DNA of 64,000 nucleotides from a beta proteobacterium L13 (lineage in GTDB: Bacteria; Pseudomonadota; Gammaproteobacteria; Burkholderiales; Chromobacteriaceae): assembly GCA_000335715.1 (NCBI GenBank), contig AMYZ01000010.1:1-64000 (forward strand). The letters are read 5' to 3'. The position numbers and the translations under genes were made by a program. Numbering within the stretch: position 1 is the stretch's first letter; each line of letters begins with the position of its first letter. Below, piece after piece: positions 1 through 7,699 of the stretch. The notes under the pieces were generated by a model that searched no databases, was not told the DNA's origin, and saw only the letters and a list, made by a program, of their open reading frames with translations.

Positions 1-85
1 TGCAAGCACCCTGTTACCGTTCGACTTGCATGTGTAAAGCATGCCGCCAGCGTTCAATCTGAGCCAGGATCAAACTCTTCAGTTC
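1..85 (-). rRNA. rrs: 16S ribosomal RNA, 5' end (partial)
   Basis: The reverse complement carries the universal 16S start, GAAGAGTTTGATC followed by CTGGCTCAG, then a Neisseriales-like V1 region. Only about the first 85 nt lie in the window and the rest continues to the left of position 1. The 5' boundary at about 85 is set by analogy with E. coli and may be off by a few bases. The gene is read from the promoter at 253-281. Confidence 0.95.
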
Positions 86-196
86 AATCTCAAGCAATTT
101 TTTGGCACGCAAGTTCAAAGAAACATCGTTTCTCTAAATCTTTGCAGTGCAAGTATTTGGCTTAGCCAGACACTTACACCTATCGGTTATTTGGTC

Positions 197-207
197 TGTT
201 AAAGAGC
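197..207 (-). promoter_or_regulatory. rrn leader boxA antitermination site
   Basis: Read on the minus strand this is GCTCTTTAACA, which matches the boxA core of E. coli rrn leaders. It lies between the rrn promoter and the 16S gene, just downstream of a boxB-like hairpin, as expected for NusB/NusE-dependent rRNA antitermination. Confidence 0.8.
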
Positions 208-210
208 GGT

Positions 211-241
211 GCTGACTGCTTGTTTCGTTTGCGTCGTCAGC
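211..241 (-). promoter_or_regulatory. rrn leader boxB-like hairpin
   Basis: Arms GCTGAC and GTCAGC at 211-216 and 236-241 enclose a 19-nt loop, immediately upstream of boxA in the transcript. The boxB-before-boxA order is that of rRNA antitermination leaders. The hairpin is seen in the sequence; its role is inferred from position. Confidence 0.55.
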
Positions 242-252
242 TGAGGAGGCGA

Positions 253-281
253 ACTATACCCACCCAGCCAAAACCCGTCAA
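253..281 (-). promoter_or_regulatory. rrn operon promoter (sigma70)
   Basis: On the minus strand a -35 TTGACG (276-281) and a -10 TATAGT (253-258) are separated by exactly 17 bp. It sits upstream of boxB, boxA and the 16S 5' end. Both hexamers match consensus at five of six positions, as expected for a strong stable-RNA promoter. Confidence 0.85.
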
Positions 282-351
282 CACTTTGCTAGCAACAAAC
301 TGCAAGTATTTGCTTAAGGTGTTGATTTGCAACAGCACCGAAAGCAAAAAA

Positions 352-371
352 GTTGGCCGCAGGCGGCCAGC
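352..371. repeat. DUS-like word with degenerate inverted partner
   Basis: GTTGGCCGC (352-360) is followed after AG by GCGGCCAGC (363-371), an inverted partner with one mismatch. On the minus strand a run of T follows. It lies in the nadB-rrn intergenic region and belongs to the dispersed GTTGGCCGC family. No gene needs termination here, so its presence is better explained by the repeat family than by a terminator role. Confidence 0.6.
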
Positions 372-454
372 TTTCAGTAAAAGACAGTAAGGCCGGGCTC
401 TGCTACCCTTTAGGCCTTGTTTATCGACTGTATGCGACGATCGCAACCAAGGTA

Positions 455-2038
455 ATGACCACTCTCAAGTTTGATGTGCTGATTATTGGCAGCGGCCTGG
501 CCGGCATGACGCTGGCGCTGCATTTGGCTGAAACCCGCAAGGTAGGCCTGATTACCAAACGCGACTTGCTGGAGGGCAGCTCCAGCTATGCGCAAGGTGG
601 CATTGCTGCCGTTCTGGATACTGGGGATTCGGTAGAACAGCATATAAGCGACACCCTGATTGCCGGCGCCGGGCTGTGCAATGAGGAGACAACGCGCTTT
701 ATCGTAGAGAACTCGAAAGAGGCGATCGACTGGCTAGTAGACCTGGGCGTACCGTTTACGCGCGATGACAGCCATCAGACCGGCTTTCACCTGACGCGCG
801 AGGGCGGCCATAGCCATCGCCGCATCATTCACGCCGCAGACGCCACCGGCGCAGCCGTCACCAGCACGCTGGGGCAGAAGATCAAAGCCCACCCGCAGAT
901 TACGGTGCTGGAAGACTTTATCGCGGTAGACCTGATTACCAGCAGCAAGCTGGGGCTGGAAGGCAAACGCTGCCACGGCGTGTACGCGCTGGACAAGCTG
1001 GCAGACCAGGTAGTGACCATTGCGGCCAACCATACCATTCTGGCTTCCGGCGGTGCGGGCAAGGTTTACCTGTATACCACCAACCCGGACACCGCCACGG
1101 GCGACGGCATTGCCATGGGCTGGCGTGCCGGCTGCCGCGTGGGCAATATGGAATTCATCCAGTTCCACCCCACCTGCCTGTACCACCCGCACAGCAAGTC
1201 TTTCCTGATTTCCGAGGCCGTGCGTGGCGAAGGCGGCATCCTGCGCCTGCCGGATGGCACCCGCTTCATGCCGCACCACGATGAGCGCGCCGAGCTGGCG
1301 CCCCGCGACGTAGTGGCCCGGGCAATTGACTTCGAGATGAAAAAGCACGGCCTGGATTGCGTATACCTGGACATCTCCTACAAGCCTGCCAGCTTCATTC
1401 AGGAGCACTTCCCCAATATTTATGCCCACTGTCTGGAGCTGGGCATCGACATTACCCAGCAGCCCATCCCGGTGGTACCGGCGGCGCACTACACCTGCGG
1501 CGGCCTGATTACCGACCTGAAAGGCCGTACCGATGTCGATGGCCTGTACGCTGTGGGTGAGGTTGCCTGCACCGGCCTGCACGGCGCCAACCGCCTGGCC
1601 AGCAACTCGCTACTGGAATGCATGGTGATCGGCAAAGCCGCCGCCGCCGACATCAATGCGGCGGCACCGGTGAAACAACCCGCTATTCCGGACTGGGACG
1701 ACAGCCGCGTGACCGACACCGACGAGGAAGTGGTGATCTCGCACAACTGGGACGAGCTGCGCCGTGCGATGTGGGATTACGTGGGCATTGTGCGCACCAA
1801 CAAGCGCCTGGAACGCGCACTGAACCGTATCAAGCTGCTGAATGAGGAAATTGACGAGTATTACAGCAACTTCCACATTACCAACGACCTGGTAGAGCTA
1901 CGCAATCTGGTGCAAACCGCCGAGCTGATCGTGCGTTCCGCGCTGGCCCGCAAGGAAAGCCGTGGCTTGCACTTCAGCCGCGACTACCCAGAAACGCTGC
2001 CGCAAAGCAGCGACACCATCCTGACGCCGCAAAAGTAA
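455..2038 (+). CDS. nadB: L-aspartate oxidase NadB
   Basis: FAD enzyme of the succinate dehydrogenase/fumarate reductase flavoprotein family. It oxidises L-aspartate to iminoaspartate, the first step of de novo NAD synthesis in the cytoplasm. At 527 aa it is close to E. coli NadB (540). The dinucleotide-binding motif IIGSGLAG lies at residues 9-16, followed by [11 protein letters not shown] and the substrate-loop signature REGGHSHRR. The C-terminal ASNSLLE motif and helical domain are present. The ATG at 455 was chosen because the protein then begins [12 protein letters not shown], the normal family start; upstream residues look like translated leader. nadA and nadC are not in the window, so the gene seems to be monocistronic, ending at a bidirectional hairpin shared with the convergent kinase gene. 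Confidence 0.95.
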   Translation: MTTLKFDVLIIGSGLAGMTLALHLAETRKVGLITKRDLLEGSSSYAQGGIAAVLDTGDSVEQHISDTLIAGAGLCNEETTRFIVENSKEAIDWLVDLGVPFTRDDSHQTGFHLTREGGHSHRRIIHAADATGAAVTSTLGQKIKAHPQITVLEDFIAVDLITSSKLGLEGKRCHGVYALDKLADQVVTIAANHTILASGGAGKVYLYTTNPDTATGDGIAMGWRAGCRVGNMEFIQFHPTCLYHPHSKSFLISEAVRGEGGILRLPDGTRFMPHHDERAELAPRDVVARAIDFEMKKHGLDCVYLDISYKPASFIQEHFPNIYAHCLELGIDITQQPIPVVPAAHYTCGGLITDLKGRTDVDGLYAVGEVACTGLHGANRLASNSLLECMVIGKAAAADINAAAPVKQPAIPDWDDSRVTDTDEEVVISHNWDELRRAMWDYVGIVRTNKRLERALNRIKLLNEEIDEYYSNFHITNDLVELRNLVQTAELIVRSALARKESRGLHFSRDYPETLPQSSDTILTPQK

Positions 2039-2047
2039 GCCAAGCAC

Positions 2048-2077
2048 AGGTTGGCCGCAGCCTGCGGCCAACCTTTT
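2048..2077. terminator. bidirectional terminator built from inverted DUS-like words
   Basis: Arms AGGTTGGCCGCAG (2048-2060) and CTGCGGCCAACCT (2062-2074) pair perfectly and are followed by TTTT. The hairpin lies between the convergent genes nadB and the kinase gene. It contains two oppositely oriented copies of GTTGGCCGC (2050-2058 and 2064-2072). Confidence 0.75.
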
Positions 2078-2080
2078 CAC

Positions 2081-4369
2081 TTAGCCCTGCGGCACAAATA
2101 CCGGCAACGTGAACCAGAACACACAGCCACCGGCCAGCGGCGTACTCACACCAAACTCGCCACGATGGAATTCCACAATCGAGCGGCAGATATTCAGGCC
2201 GATACCCATACCGTCGGTTTTGGTGGAGTAAAACGGTGTAAAGAGGTTTTCTTTCACCCCATCCTGCAAGCCCGGTCCGTTATCACTGACTTCCACCCGC
2301 CAGAATTGCTTGCCGGTTGCACTGCGCAAATGAATGGTTGGCCGCACGCTGCCCGCTTCGCGCATGGCCTCGATGGCATTCTTAATCAGGTTCAATAGCA
2401 CCTGCTCGATCAGCACCGGGTCCATTTCCACGCGCAAGCTGCCGCGCGCCGGCTCCAGCACCAGCCGCACGCCGTGCTTGTCGGCCATGGGCTGCGCCAG
2501 CGTGAGCACCCGTCTTACTGCCAGATCCGGGTCGCTGAGCTCTAGCTGTGGCGCGTGCTTTTTCACAAATGCGCGAATGCTGTTGACGATTTGCCCGGCA
2601 CGGCGCGCCTGGTCGGCAATGGCTTGCACCGCCTCCCCTACCCCGCGCGCCTGCGCCTGCTCGGCGGGCAGCTTGCGCGCCAGGCCGGCGGCGTAGGTGG
2701 AAATAGCGGTAAGCGGCTGGTTCAGCTCGTGCGCCAGCGACGAGGCCATCTCGCCCATGGCAATCAGGCGCGAGGTGGTCTGGAAGCGCTCCTCCTGCGC
2801 CAGCTCGCGCTCGGCACGGGCGCGGGCGTCGGTGACATCCAGCAGCATGCATAGCCAGGCTGGCTCGCCCCCTACCCAGTCTATGCGCCGGTACTGCAGC
2901 TGGAACCAGCTGCGGCCACCATCGGGCGTGCATTCCAGGTTGGCCGCAGTAGCATGTGTATCGCCCAGCAGGCCAGGCATCAGCGGGCAGTAGCTGCCAT
3001 CCACGGCAAAGCTGGCCCAGCCGGCAGCAAAAGCCGGGTTTGCGTACAACAGCTGGCGCGTATCGCCATCGATGACACACAGGCCACTTTCCAGGCCATT
3101 GAGCACCGCCAGGAAGCGCCGGTGTGATTCGTCCAGCGCCACACGCTTTTTCTTGAGCTCGGTGATGTCGTACATGGACGCCACCCAGCCGTCGTGCCGA
3201 CCGCCTTCCAGTAACAGCGGCGTAGCGTACAGGCGCACCTCTACCTTCTCACCATCGCGGTGGCGGAATGGCAACTCAAAGCCGTGTTCGGGCAGCTGCC
3301 CGGCCAGCATGGCTTGCATGGCCTGCATCAATAGCGGGTAATCTTCTTCGGCCCAGAAACTATAGGGCAGCTGCTGGCCAACCAGCTCATCGGCAGACAG
3401 GCCGGTCAGCTCGCTCATGGCACGGTTTACCCGCAGTATCTGGCCATTGCCGGCAAAGGCGATGAGGCCGCTTTTCATACTGTCTTCCACCGAGCGGCGC
3501 AAAGACATTTCGTGCTGCAACGCACGCTCGGCCCGTGCCCGCACACGCACCTGGCCGCGTATGCGCCACAGGGCGAATAGCAAGGCCACCACCAGCAGGC
3601 CGATCAGCAGGCTGAGCACCGGCAAGGAGAACCCGACCCCGGCACGGTAAGTAATGGCACGCAGGCTGACGCCATAGCCAGGCGGATCAAAGCTCAGCTC
3701 GTGCGACAGCGTCCCCACAGGAGAAGCCTGGTCAAACTTGCTGGCCAGCGCCTTACCGCCCAGATCAACCAGGCTGATGTGGTATTTGGTGGCCAGCCAC
3801 CACGGCACCTGGTACTGCAGCAGTAGATCCATGCGGTACACCAGGCGCAAACCGCCCAGATAGCGCCCGGATTCAAACACCGGCACTGCCAGGTCAAAGC
3901 GGTACTTGCCGTCCGGGCCAAGATACGGCGGGCTATACGCCGAGCGGCCCAGGCGCTCGGCGCGCCACAAGGCGTCGTAAGCGTCCCCGCCCAGCTGCAA
4001 GCCAGTACGCTTTTGCGCATCCAGCAACACTGCACCGCGCGGGCCAACCCACTGCACCGCCTCGATTTCCTTGCTCTCGCGCTGCAACAATGCGGCGGCG
4101 GCAAAAAAACGGCGCGACGTCACCGCCGTCAGTGGCATGTCCAGCTGCATGGCCTCCACACTTTGCTGATGCCCTTCCAGGTGCAGCCGCAGGCTTTGAT
4201 CCAGCCACAGCAGCTCCTGAATCAGGCCATCGCGCTGCTCGTCCCGCCAGTCCTTGTACACCACCCAGAACAAGCCACCGAGCGCCAGCAACAGCCCGAC
4301 AAGGATGAATGCAGCGCTCAGCCACAAGCGACGCGGGCTTGGGTTCGATGGGTTGTCAGTAAGGATCAT
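2081..4369 (-). CDS. PAS-containing sensor histidine kinase, DctB/DctS type
   Basis: Membrane sensor kinase of 762 aa. A TM helix at about residues 14-37 and a second at about 245-268 bracket a periplasmic sensor domain of about 200 residues. Two PAS domains follow (about 290-395 and 415-515). The phosphoacceptor motif is SSLAHELNQPLTAIS with His near residue 547, and a HATPase domain carries the N-box and DNGPGL/GMGIGL motifs. This architecture and its divergence from dctPQM fit a DctB/DctS sensor of C4-dicarboxylates that controls the TRAP transporter. No response regulator gene is adjacent, so it is an orphan kinase here. Ligand and function are inferred from layout and neighbours. Confidence 0.8.
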   Translation of the reverse strand: MILTDNPSNPSPRRLWLSAAFILVGLLLALGGLFWVVYKDWRDEQRDGLIQELLWLDQSLRLHLEGHQQSVEAMQLDMPLTAVTSRRFFAAAALLQRESKEIEAVQWVGPRGAVLLDAQKRTGLQLGGDAYDALWRAERLGRSAYSPPYLGPDGKYRFDLAVPVFESGRYLGGLRLVYRMDLLLQYQVPWWLATKYHISLVDLGGKALASKFDQASPVGTLSHELSFDPPGYGVSLRAITYRAGVGFSLPVLSLLIGLLVVALLFALWRIRGQVRVRARAERALQHEMSLRRSVEDSMKSGLIAFAGNGQILRVNRAMSELTGLSADELVGQQLPYSFWAEEDYPLLMQAMQAMLAGQLPEHGFELPFRHRDGEKVEVRLYATPLLLEGGRHDGWVASMYDITELKKKRVALDESHRRFLAVLNGLESGLCVIDGDTRQLLYANPAFAAGWASFAVDGSYCPLMPGLLGDTHATAANLECTPDGGRSWFQLQYRRIDWVGGEPAWLCMLLDVTDARARAERELAQEERFQTTSRLIAMGEMASSLAHELNQPLTAISTYAAGLARKLPAEQAQARGVGEAVQAIADQARRAGQIVNSIRAFVKKHAPQLELSDPDLAVRRVLTLAQPMADKHGVRLVLEPARGSLRVEMDPVLIEQVLLNLIKNAIEAMREAGSVRPTIHLRSATGKQFWRVEVSDNGPGLQDGVKENLFTPFYSTKTDGMGIGLNICRSIVEFHRGEFGVSTPLAGGCVFWFTLPVFVPQG

Positions 4370-4428
4370 GGATTTCAGTCAAGGTTGGCCGCAGGGCGCC
4401 AAAGTGCCGCTGCCTGCCGGTAGTCGAT

Positions 4429-4446
4429 ATTAGGGAAATCCCTAAT
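4429..4446. promoter_or_regulatory. palindromic operator candidate, dct intergenic region
   Basis: ATTAGGGA and TCCCTAAT form perfect 8-bp arms around AA, in the divergent spacer between the kinase gene and dctP. It lies about 15 bp upstream of a sigma54-like site. The symmetry suggests a dimeric regulator, plausibly the unseen partner of the kinase. Confidence 0.5.
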
Positions 4447-4460
4447 GCTGAATTCCCCAA

Positions 4461-4476
4461 TGGCTAAAGTAGTGCT
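4461..4476 (+). promoter_or_regulatory. sigma54-like promoter of dctPQM (candidate)
   Basis: TGGC, then GG (4462-4463) and GC (4474-4475) separated by exactly 10 nt, followed by T: the -24/-12 layout of RpoN promoters. The upstream half is good and the -12 region (GTGCT) is less typical. DctB-type kinases usually act through the sigma54 activator DctD, which makes this plausible. No convincing sigma70 promoter was seen in the same spacer. Confidence 0.45.
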
Positions 4477-4560
4477 TTGATTCTAGTGTTCAGTTTGCGA
4501 TGAGCCCCACCCAACAAACGGGGCCGGAGCAACACAGACAAAACACAGGAGAGTATATAA

Positions 4561-5559
4561 ATGAAACTGAAATACGCAGCCCTGATCGCCAGCCTGGCAT
4601 TTGGCGTAGCCGGTGCAGCCAATGCCGCCGATTTCGTGATCAAGTTCAGCCACGTGGTAGCGCAGGACACTCCGAAAGGCAAAGCTGCCGAGTACTTCAA
4701 GAAACTGGCTGAAGAGCGCACCAAAGGCCGCGTTCAGGTACAAGTATTCCCGAACAGCCAGCTGTACAAGGACAAGGAAGAAATGGAAGCCTTGCAGCTG
4801 GGTGCCGTACAGATGCTGGCCCCAAGCTTGGCCAAATTCGGCCCGCTGGGTGCCAAAGAGTTCGAAGTATTCGACCTGCCGTACATCTTCGACAACTACG
4901 ACGAGCTGCACAAAGTCACCCAGGGCCCGATCGGCATGCAGCTGCTAGCCAAGCTTGAAAGCAAAGGCATCAAGGGTCTGTCGTTCTGGGATAACGGCTT
5001 CAAGATCCTGTCGGCCAACAAGCCACTCAAGACCCCTGCAGACGTGAAGGGCCTGAAGATGCGCATCCAGTCTTCGAAAGTGATCGAAGAACAAATGCGT
5101 AGCATGGGCGCCCTGCCGCAAGTGATGGCCTTCTCGGAAACCTACCAGGCCCTGCAAACCGGCGTGGTGGATGGCACCGAAAACCCGCCATCCAATATGT
5201 TCACCCAGAAAATGCACGAAGTACAAAAGCACGCCACGGTCACCAACCACGGCTACCTGGGTTACGCCGTCATCGTGAACAAGAAGTTCTGGGATGGCCT
5301 GCCGGCTGACGTACGCGCCACGCTGGACGGCGCCATGAAAGACGCTACCGTGTACGCCAACAAGATTGCCAAACAGGAAAACGACGAAGACCTGGCCAAG
5401 ATCAAGGCCAGCGGCAAAACCCAGATCTACATCCCTACTGCAGCAGAGCGTGCCGCGTTCAAACAAGCGCTGGTGCCTGTACACACCAAGATGGATGACC
5501 GTATCGGTGAAGGCCTGGTACAGCTGATCTACAAACAGACCGGCTACACCCCGAACTAA
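4561..5559 (+). CDS. dctP: TRAP transporter substrate-binding protein DctP
   Basis: Periplasmic solute receptor of a TRAP transporter, 332 aa, with a Sec signal peptide ending near residue 22 (ANAADF). The mature part begins with the family pattern FVIKFSHVVAQDTPKG and contains the conserved MRIQSS segment with the carboxylate-binding Arg, followed by the hinge region around TGVVDGTENPPSN. Together with dctQ and dctM it forms a sodium-driven importer, probably for C4-dicarboxylates such as malate, fumarate and succinate. An AGGAG ribosome-binding site precedes the ATG. A terminator-like hairpin directly after the gene probably keeps DctP more abundant than the membrane subunits. Confidence 0.93.
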   Translation: MKLKYAALIASLAFGVAGAANAADFVIKFSHVVAQDTPKGKAAEYFKKLAEERTKGRVQVQVFPNSQLYKDKEEMEALQLGAVQMLAPSLAKFGPLGAKEFEVFDLPYIFDNYDELHKVTQGPIGMQLLAKLESKGIKGLSFWDNGFKILSANKPLKTPADVKGLKMRIQSSKVIEEQMRSMGALPQVMAFSETYQALQTGVVDGTENPPSNMFTQKMHEVQKHATVTNHGYLGYAVIVNKKFWDGLPADVRATLDGAMKDATVYANKIAKQENDEDLAKIKASGKTQIYIPTAAERAAFKQALVPVHTKMDDRIGEGLVQLIYKQTGYTPN

Positions 5560-5570
5560 TGCCTCACACC

Positions 5571-5599
5571 AAAGCGCCCGCGCCGTGCGGGCGCTTTTT
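5571..5599 (+). terminator. intra-operon attenuating terminator, dctP-dctQ
   Basis: An 11-bp perfect stem, AAAGCGCCCGC with GCGGGCGCTTT (5571-5581 and 5587-5597), with a 5-nt loop and a T run. It lies 18 nt before the dctQ start, inside what is otherwise a normal dctPQM operon. Partial termination here would set the receptor/permease ratio (inference). Confidence 0.8.
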
Positions 5600-5616
5600 C
5601 ATACGGAGACCCCACC

Positions 5617-6288
5617 GTGATCAAGATACTAGACCGTCTTGAGGAATGGCTTGTTGCCTTCCTTATGGCTGCGGCCACACTGATTACCTTCGCCTCGGTC
5701 GTGCACCGCTATGGCAGCGGTTTTGAAAGCCTGCAACCCGTCCTGCTGGAAATCAATATGGGTTGGGCGCAAGAGCTGACCATCTATATGTTTGTGTGGA
5801 TGGCCAAAATTGGCGCCGCTTACGGCGTGCGCACCGGCATCCACGTTGGCGTGGACGTACTGATCAACAAGTTCGATACCCCGCTACGCAACAAATTCGT
5901 ACTGTTCGGCTTGTTTGCCGGCGCACTGTTCACCGCCATCATCGGCACACTGGGCGCCCATTTCGTGTGGGAAAACGGCATGGCCTACGCCACGCTGACG
6001 ACATTCGGCATGGAAACCGGCGACTTCTACGAAGGCCCGACTACGCCAGACCTGGAATGGTCTACCTGGAAGGTGTATTCCGCCATTCCGGTGGCTTCGT
6101 TCCTGATGTGCTTCCGCTTCTTGCAAGTGGCCTGGATCTTCAACAAGACCGGTGAGCTGCCACACCACGACCATGGCCACGTAGACGGCATCGAAGAAGA
6201 GCCGGTTGCCATTGGTGAAGCCTTCGTCATCGCCGAAGAACAAGAACACGCCGACGCCGGCAAAGTACGCAAAGGGGGCCCGCAATGA
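5617..6288 (+). CDS. dctQ: TRAP transporter small permease DctQ
   Basis: Small membrane subunit of the TRAP transporter, 223 aa with about four predicted membrane helices, which pairs with DctM in the inner membrane. The conserved WAQELTIYMFVWMAKIGAAYG segment around residues 50-70 is typical of the family. The C-terminal tail is long, acidic and soluble (residues about 180-223, rich in E, H and D), longer than in many DctQ proteins. The start is GTG at 5617, with GGAG at 5605-5608 as ribosome-binding site. The 3' end overlaps dctM by 4 nt (ATGA), indicating translational coupling. Confidence 0.9.
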   Translation: MIKILDRLEEWLVAFLMAAATLITFASVVHRYGSGFESLQPVLLEINMGWAQELTIYMFVWMAKIGAAYGVRTGIHVGVDVLINKFDTPLRNKFVLFGLFAGALFTAIIGTLGAHFVWENGMAYATLTTFGMETGDFYEGPTTPDLEWSTWKVYSAIPVASFLMCFRFLQVAWIFNKTGELPHHDHGHVDGIEEEPVAIGEAFVIAEEQEHADAGKVRKGGPQ

Positions 6289-7565
6289 GCGGTCTGATCA
6301 TTTTTGGCATCCTCGCGGTGCTCATGCTCACCGGCATGCCCATTTCCATCTCGCTGGGCCTGACGGTACTGACTTTCCTGTTCACCATGACCGATGTACC
6401 GGTCGAATCGGTGGCGCTAAAGCTGTTTACCGGCATCGAGAAGTTCGAAATCATGGCGATTCCGTTCTTTATCCTGGCGGGTAACTTCCTGACCCACGGC
6501 GGCGTGGCCAAGCGCATGATCAACTTTGCCTCGTCCATTGTCGGGCACTGGCACGGTGGCTTGGCACTGGCTGGCGTCGTGGCTTGCGCGCTGTTTGCAG
6601 CGGTATCGGGCTCCAGCCCGGCCACCGTGGTAGCCATCGGCTCCATCTTGCTGCCCGCCATGGTCAAACAGGGCTACCCGAAAGAGTTCGGCGTAGGGGT
6701 AATTGGTACCGCAGGCGGCTTGGGCATCCTGATTCCACCATCCATCGTGATGGTGATCTATGCCGTATCGACCAACTCGTCCATCGGCAAGCTGTTCATG
6801 GCTGGCGTGGTGCCTGGCTTGCTGCTGGCTTTGCTGCTGCTGGGCGTAACCTGGTTTGTGGCCAAGAAAAAGGACTACCCACGCATGGCCAAGGCCAGCT
6901 GGGGCACCCGTCTGGTAGCCTTCCGTGAAAGCTTCTGGGGCTTGTTCCTGATCGTCGTGGTGATCGGCGGCATTTACTCCGGTGTATTTACTGCCACCGA
7001 AGCCGCCGCCATGTCGGCCGTGTACGCCTTCTGCGTGGCGCTGTTCGTATACAAGGACATCGGCTGGAAGCAGGTACCGAAGGTGCTGATCGATTCGGCC
7101 AACATGTCCGCCATGTTGCTGTACATCATCACCAACGCCGTATTGTTCTCGTTCTTGCTGACCAGTGAAAGCATCCCGCAAAACCTGGCCGCCTGGATCA
7201 ACGAACAAGGCTTGTCGCCATGGATGTTCCTGCTGGCCGTCAACATCCTGCTGCTGGTCGCCGGTAACTTCATGGAGCCGTCGTCCATCCTGCTGATTAC
7301 CGCCCCTATCCTGTTCCCGATTGCGATGGCTCTGGGGATCGACCCGATCCATCTGGGCATCATCATGACCGTGAACATGGAGATCGGCATGATTACGCCG
7401 CCGGTAGGCCTGAACCTGTACGTGGCGTCCGGTATTGCCAAGATGGGCCTTACCGACGTTACCAAGGCCTGCGCGCCGTGGATTCTGGTGATGCTGGCCT
7501 ACCTGATGCTGATTACGTATGTACCGGCAGTATCCCTGTGGCTACCTAACGCCCTGGGCATGTAA
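6285..7565 (+). CDS. dctM: TRAP transporter large permease DctM
   Basis: Large membrane subunit, 426 aa, about 12 hydrophobic helices, which forms the sodium/substrate transport path. Conserved features include the PISISLGL start, AVSGSSPATVVAIG in the first half, GGLGILIPPSIVMVIYA, and the C-terminal repeat MEIGMITPPVGLNLYVASG. It begins in an ATGA overlap with dctQ and ends before a strong terminator. With maeB following, the region links C4-dicarboxylate uptake to malate decarboxylation. Confidence 0.93.
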   Translation: MSGLIIFGILAVLMLTGMPISISLGLTVLTFLFTMTDVPVESVALKLFTGIEKFEIMAIPFFILAGNFLTHGGVAKRMINFASSIVGHWHGGLALAGVVACALFAAVSGSSPATVVAIGSILLPAMVKQGYPKEFGVGVIGTAGGLGILIPPSIVMVIYAVSTNSSIGKLFMAGVVPGLLLALLLLGVTWFVAKKKDYPRMAKASWGTRLVAFRESFWGLFLIVVVIGGIYSGVFTATEAAAMSAVYAFCVALFVYKDIGWKQVPKVLIDSANMSAMLLYIITNAVLFSFLLTSESIPQNLAAWINEQGLSPWMFLLAVNILLLVAGNFMEPSSILLITAPILFPIAMALGIDPIHLGIIMTVNMEIGMITPPVGLNLYVASGIAKMGLTDVTKACAPWILVMLAYLMLITYVPAVSLWLPNALGM

Positions 7566-7580
7566 ACCCCGCCCCAGGCA

Positions 7581-7612
7581 AAACGCGACGGAACCCTTCC
7601 GTCGCGTTTTTT
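7581..7612 (+). terminator. rho-independent terminator after dctPQM
   Basis: A 13-bp perfect stem AAACGCGACGGAA / TTCCGTCGCGTTT (7581-7593, 7597-7609) with loop CCC and a T run to 7612, directly after dctM. Confidence 0.9.
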
Positions 7613-7699
7613 GTCAGACACGCGTACCCATAAGCAAGGGTTGGCCCTATAATGGCCGACCTCTCCACACCCTCTGAATAACAATCAGGAGCCAACAGA

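Noticed and set aside
237-446. Short minus-strand open frame upstream of the rRNA gene
   Set aside because: It overlaps the rrn promoter and leader, has no ribosome-binding site and no recognisable content.
5571-5599. Hairpin between dctP and dctQ as the end of the operon
   Set aside because: dctQ starts 18 nt later with a good ribosome-binding site and no promoter of its own was seen; an attenuator within the operon fits better.
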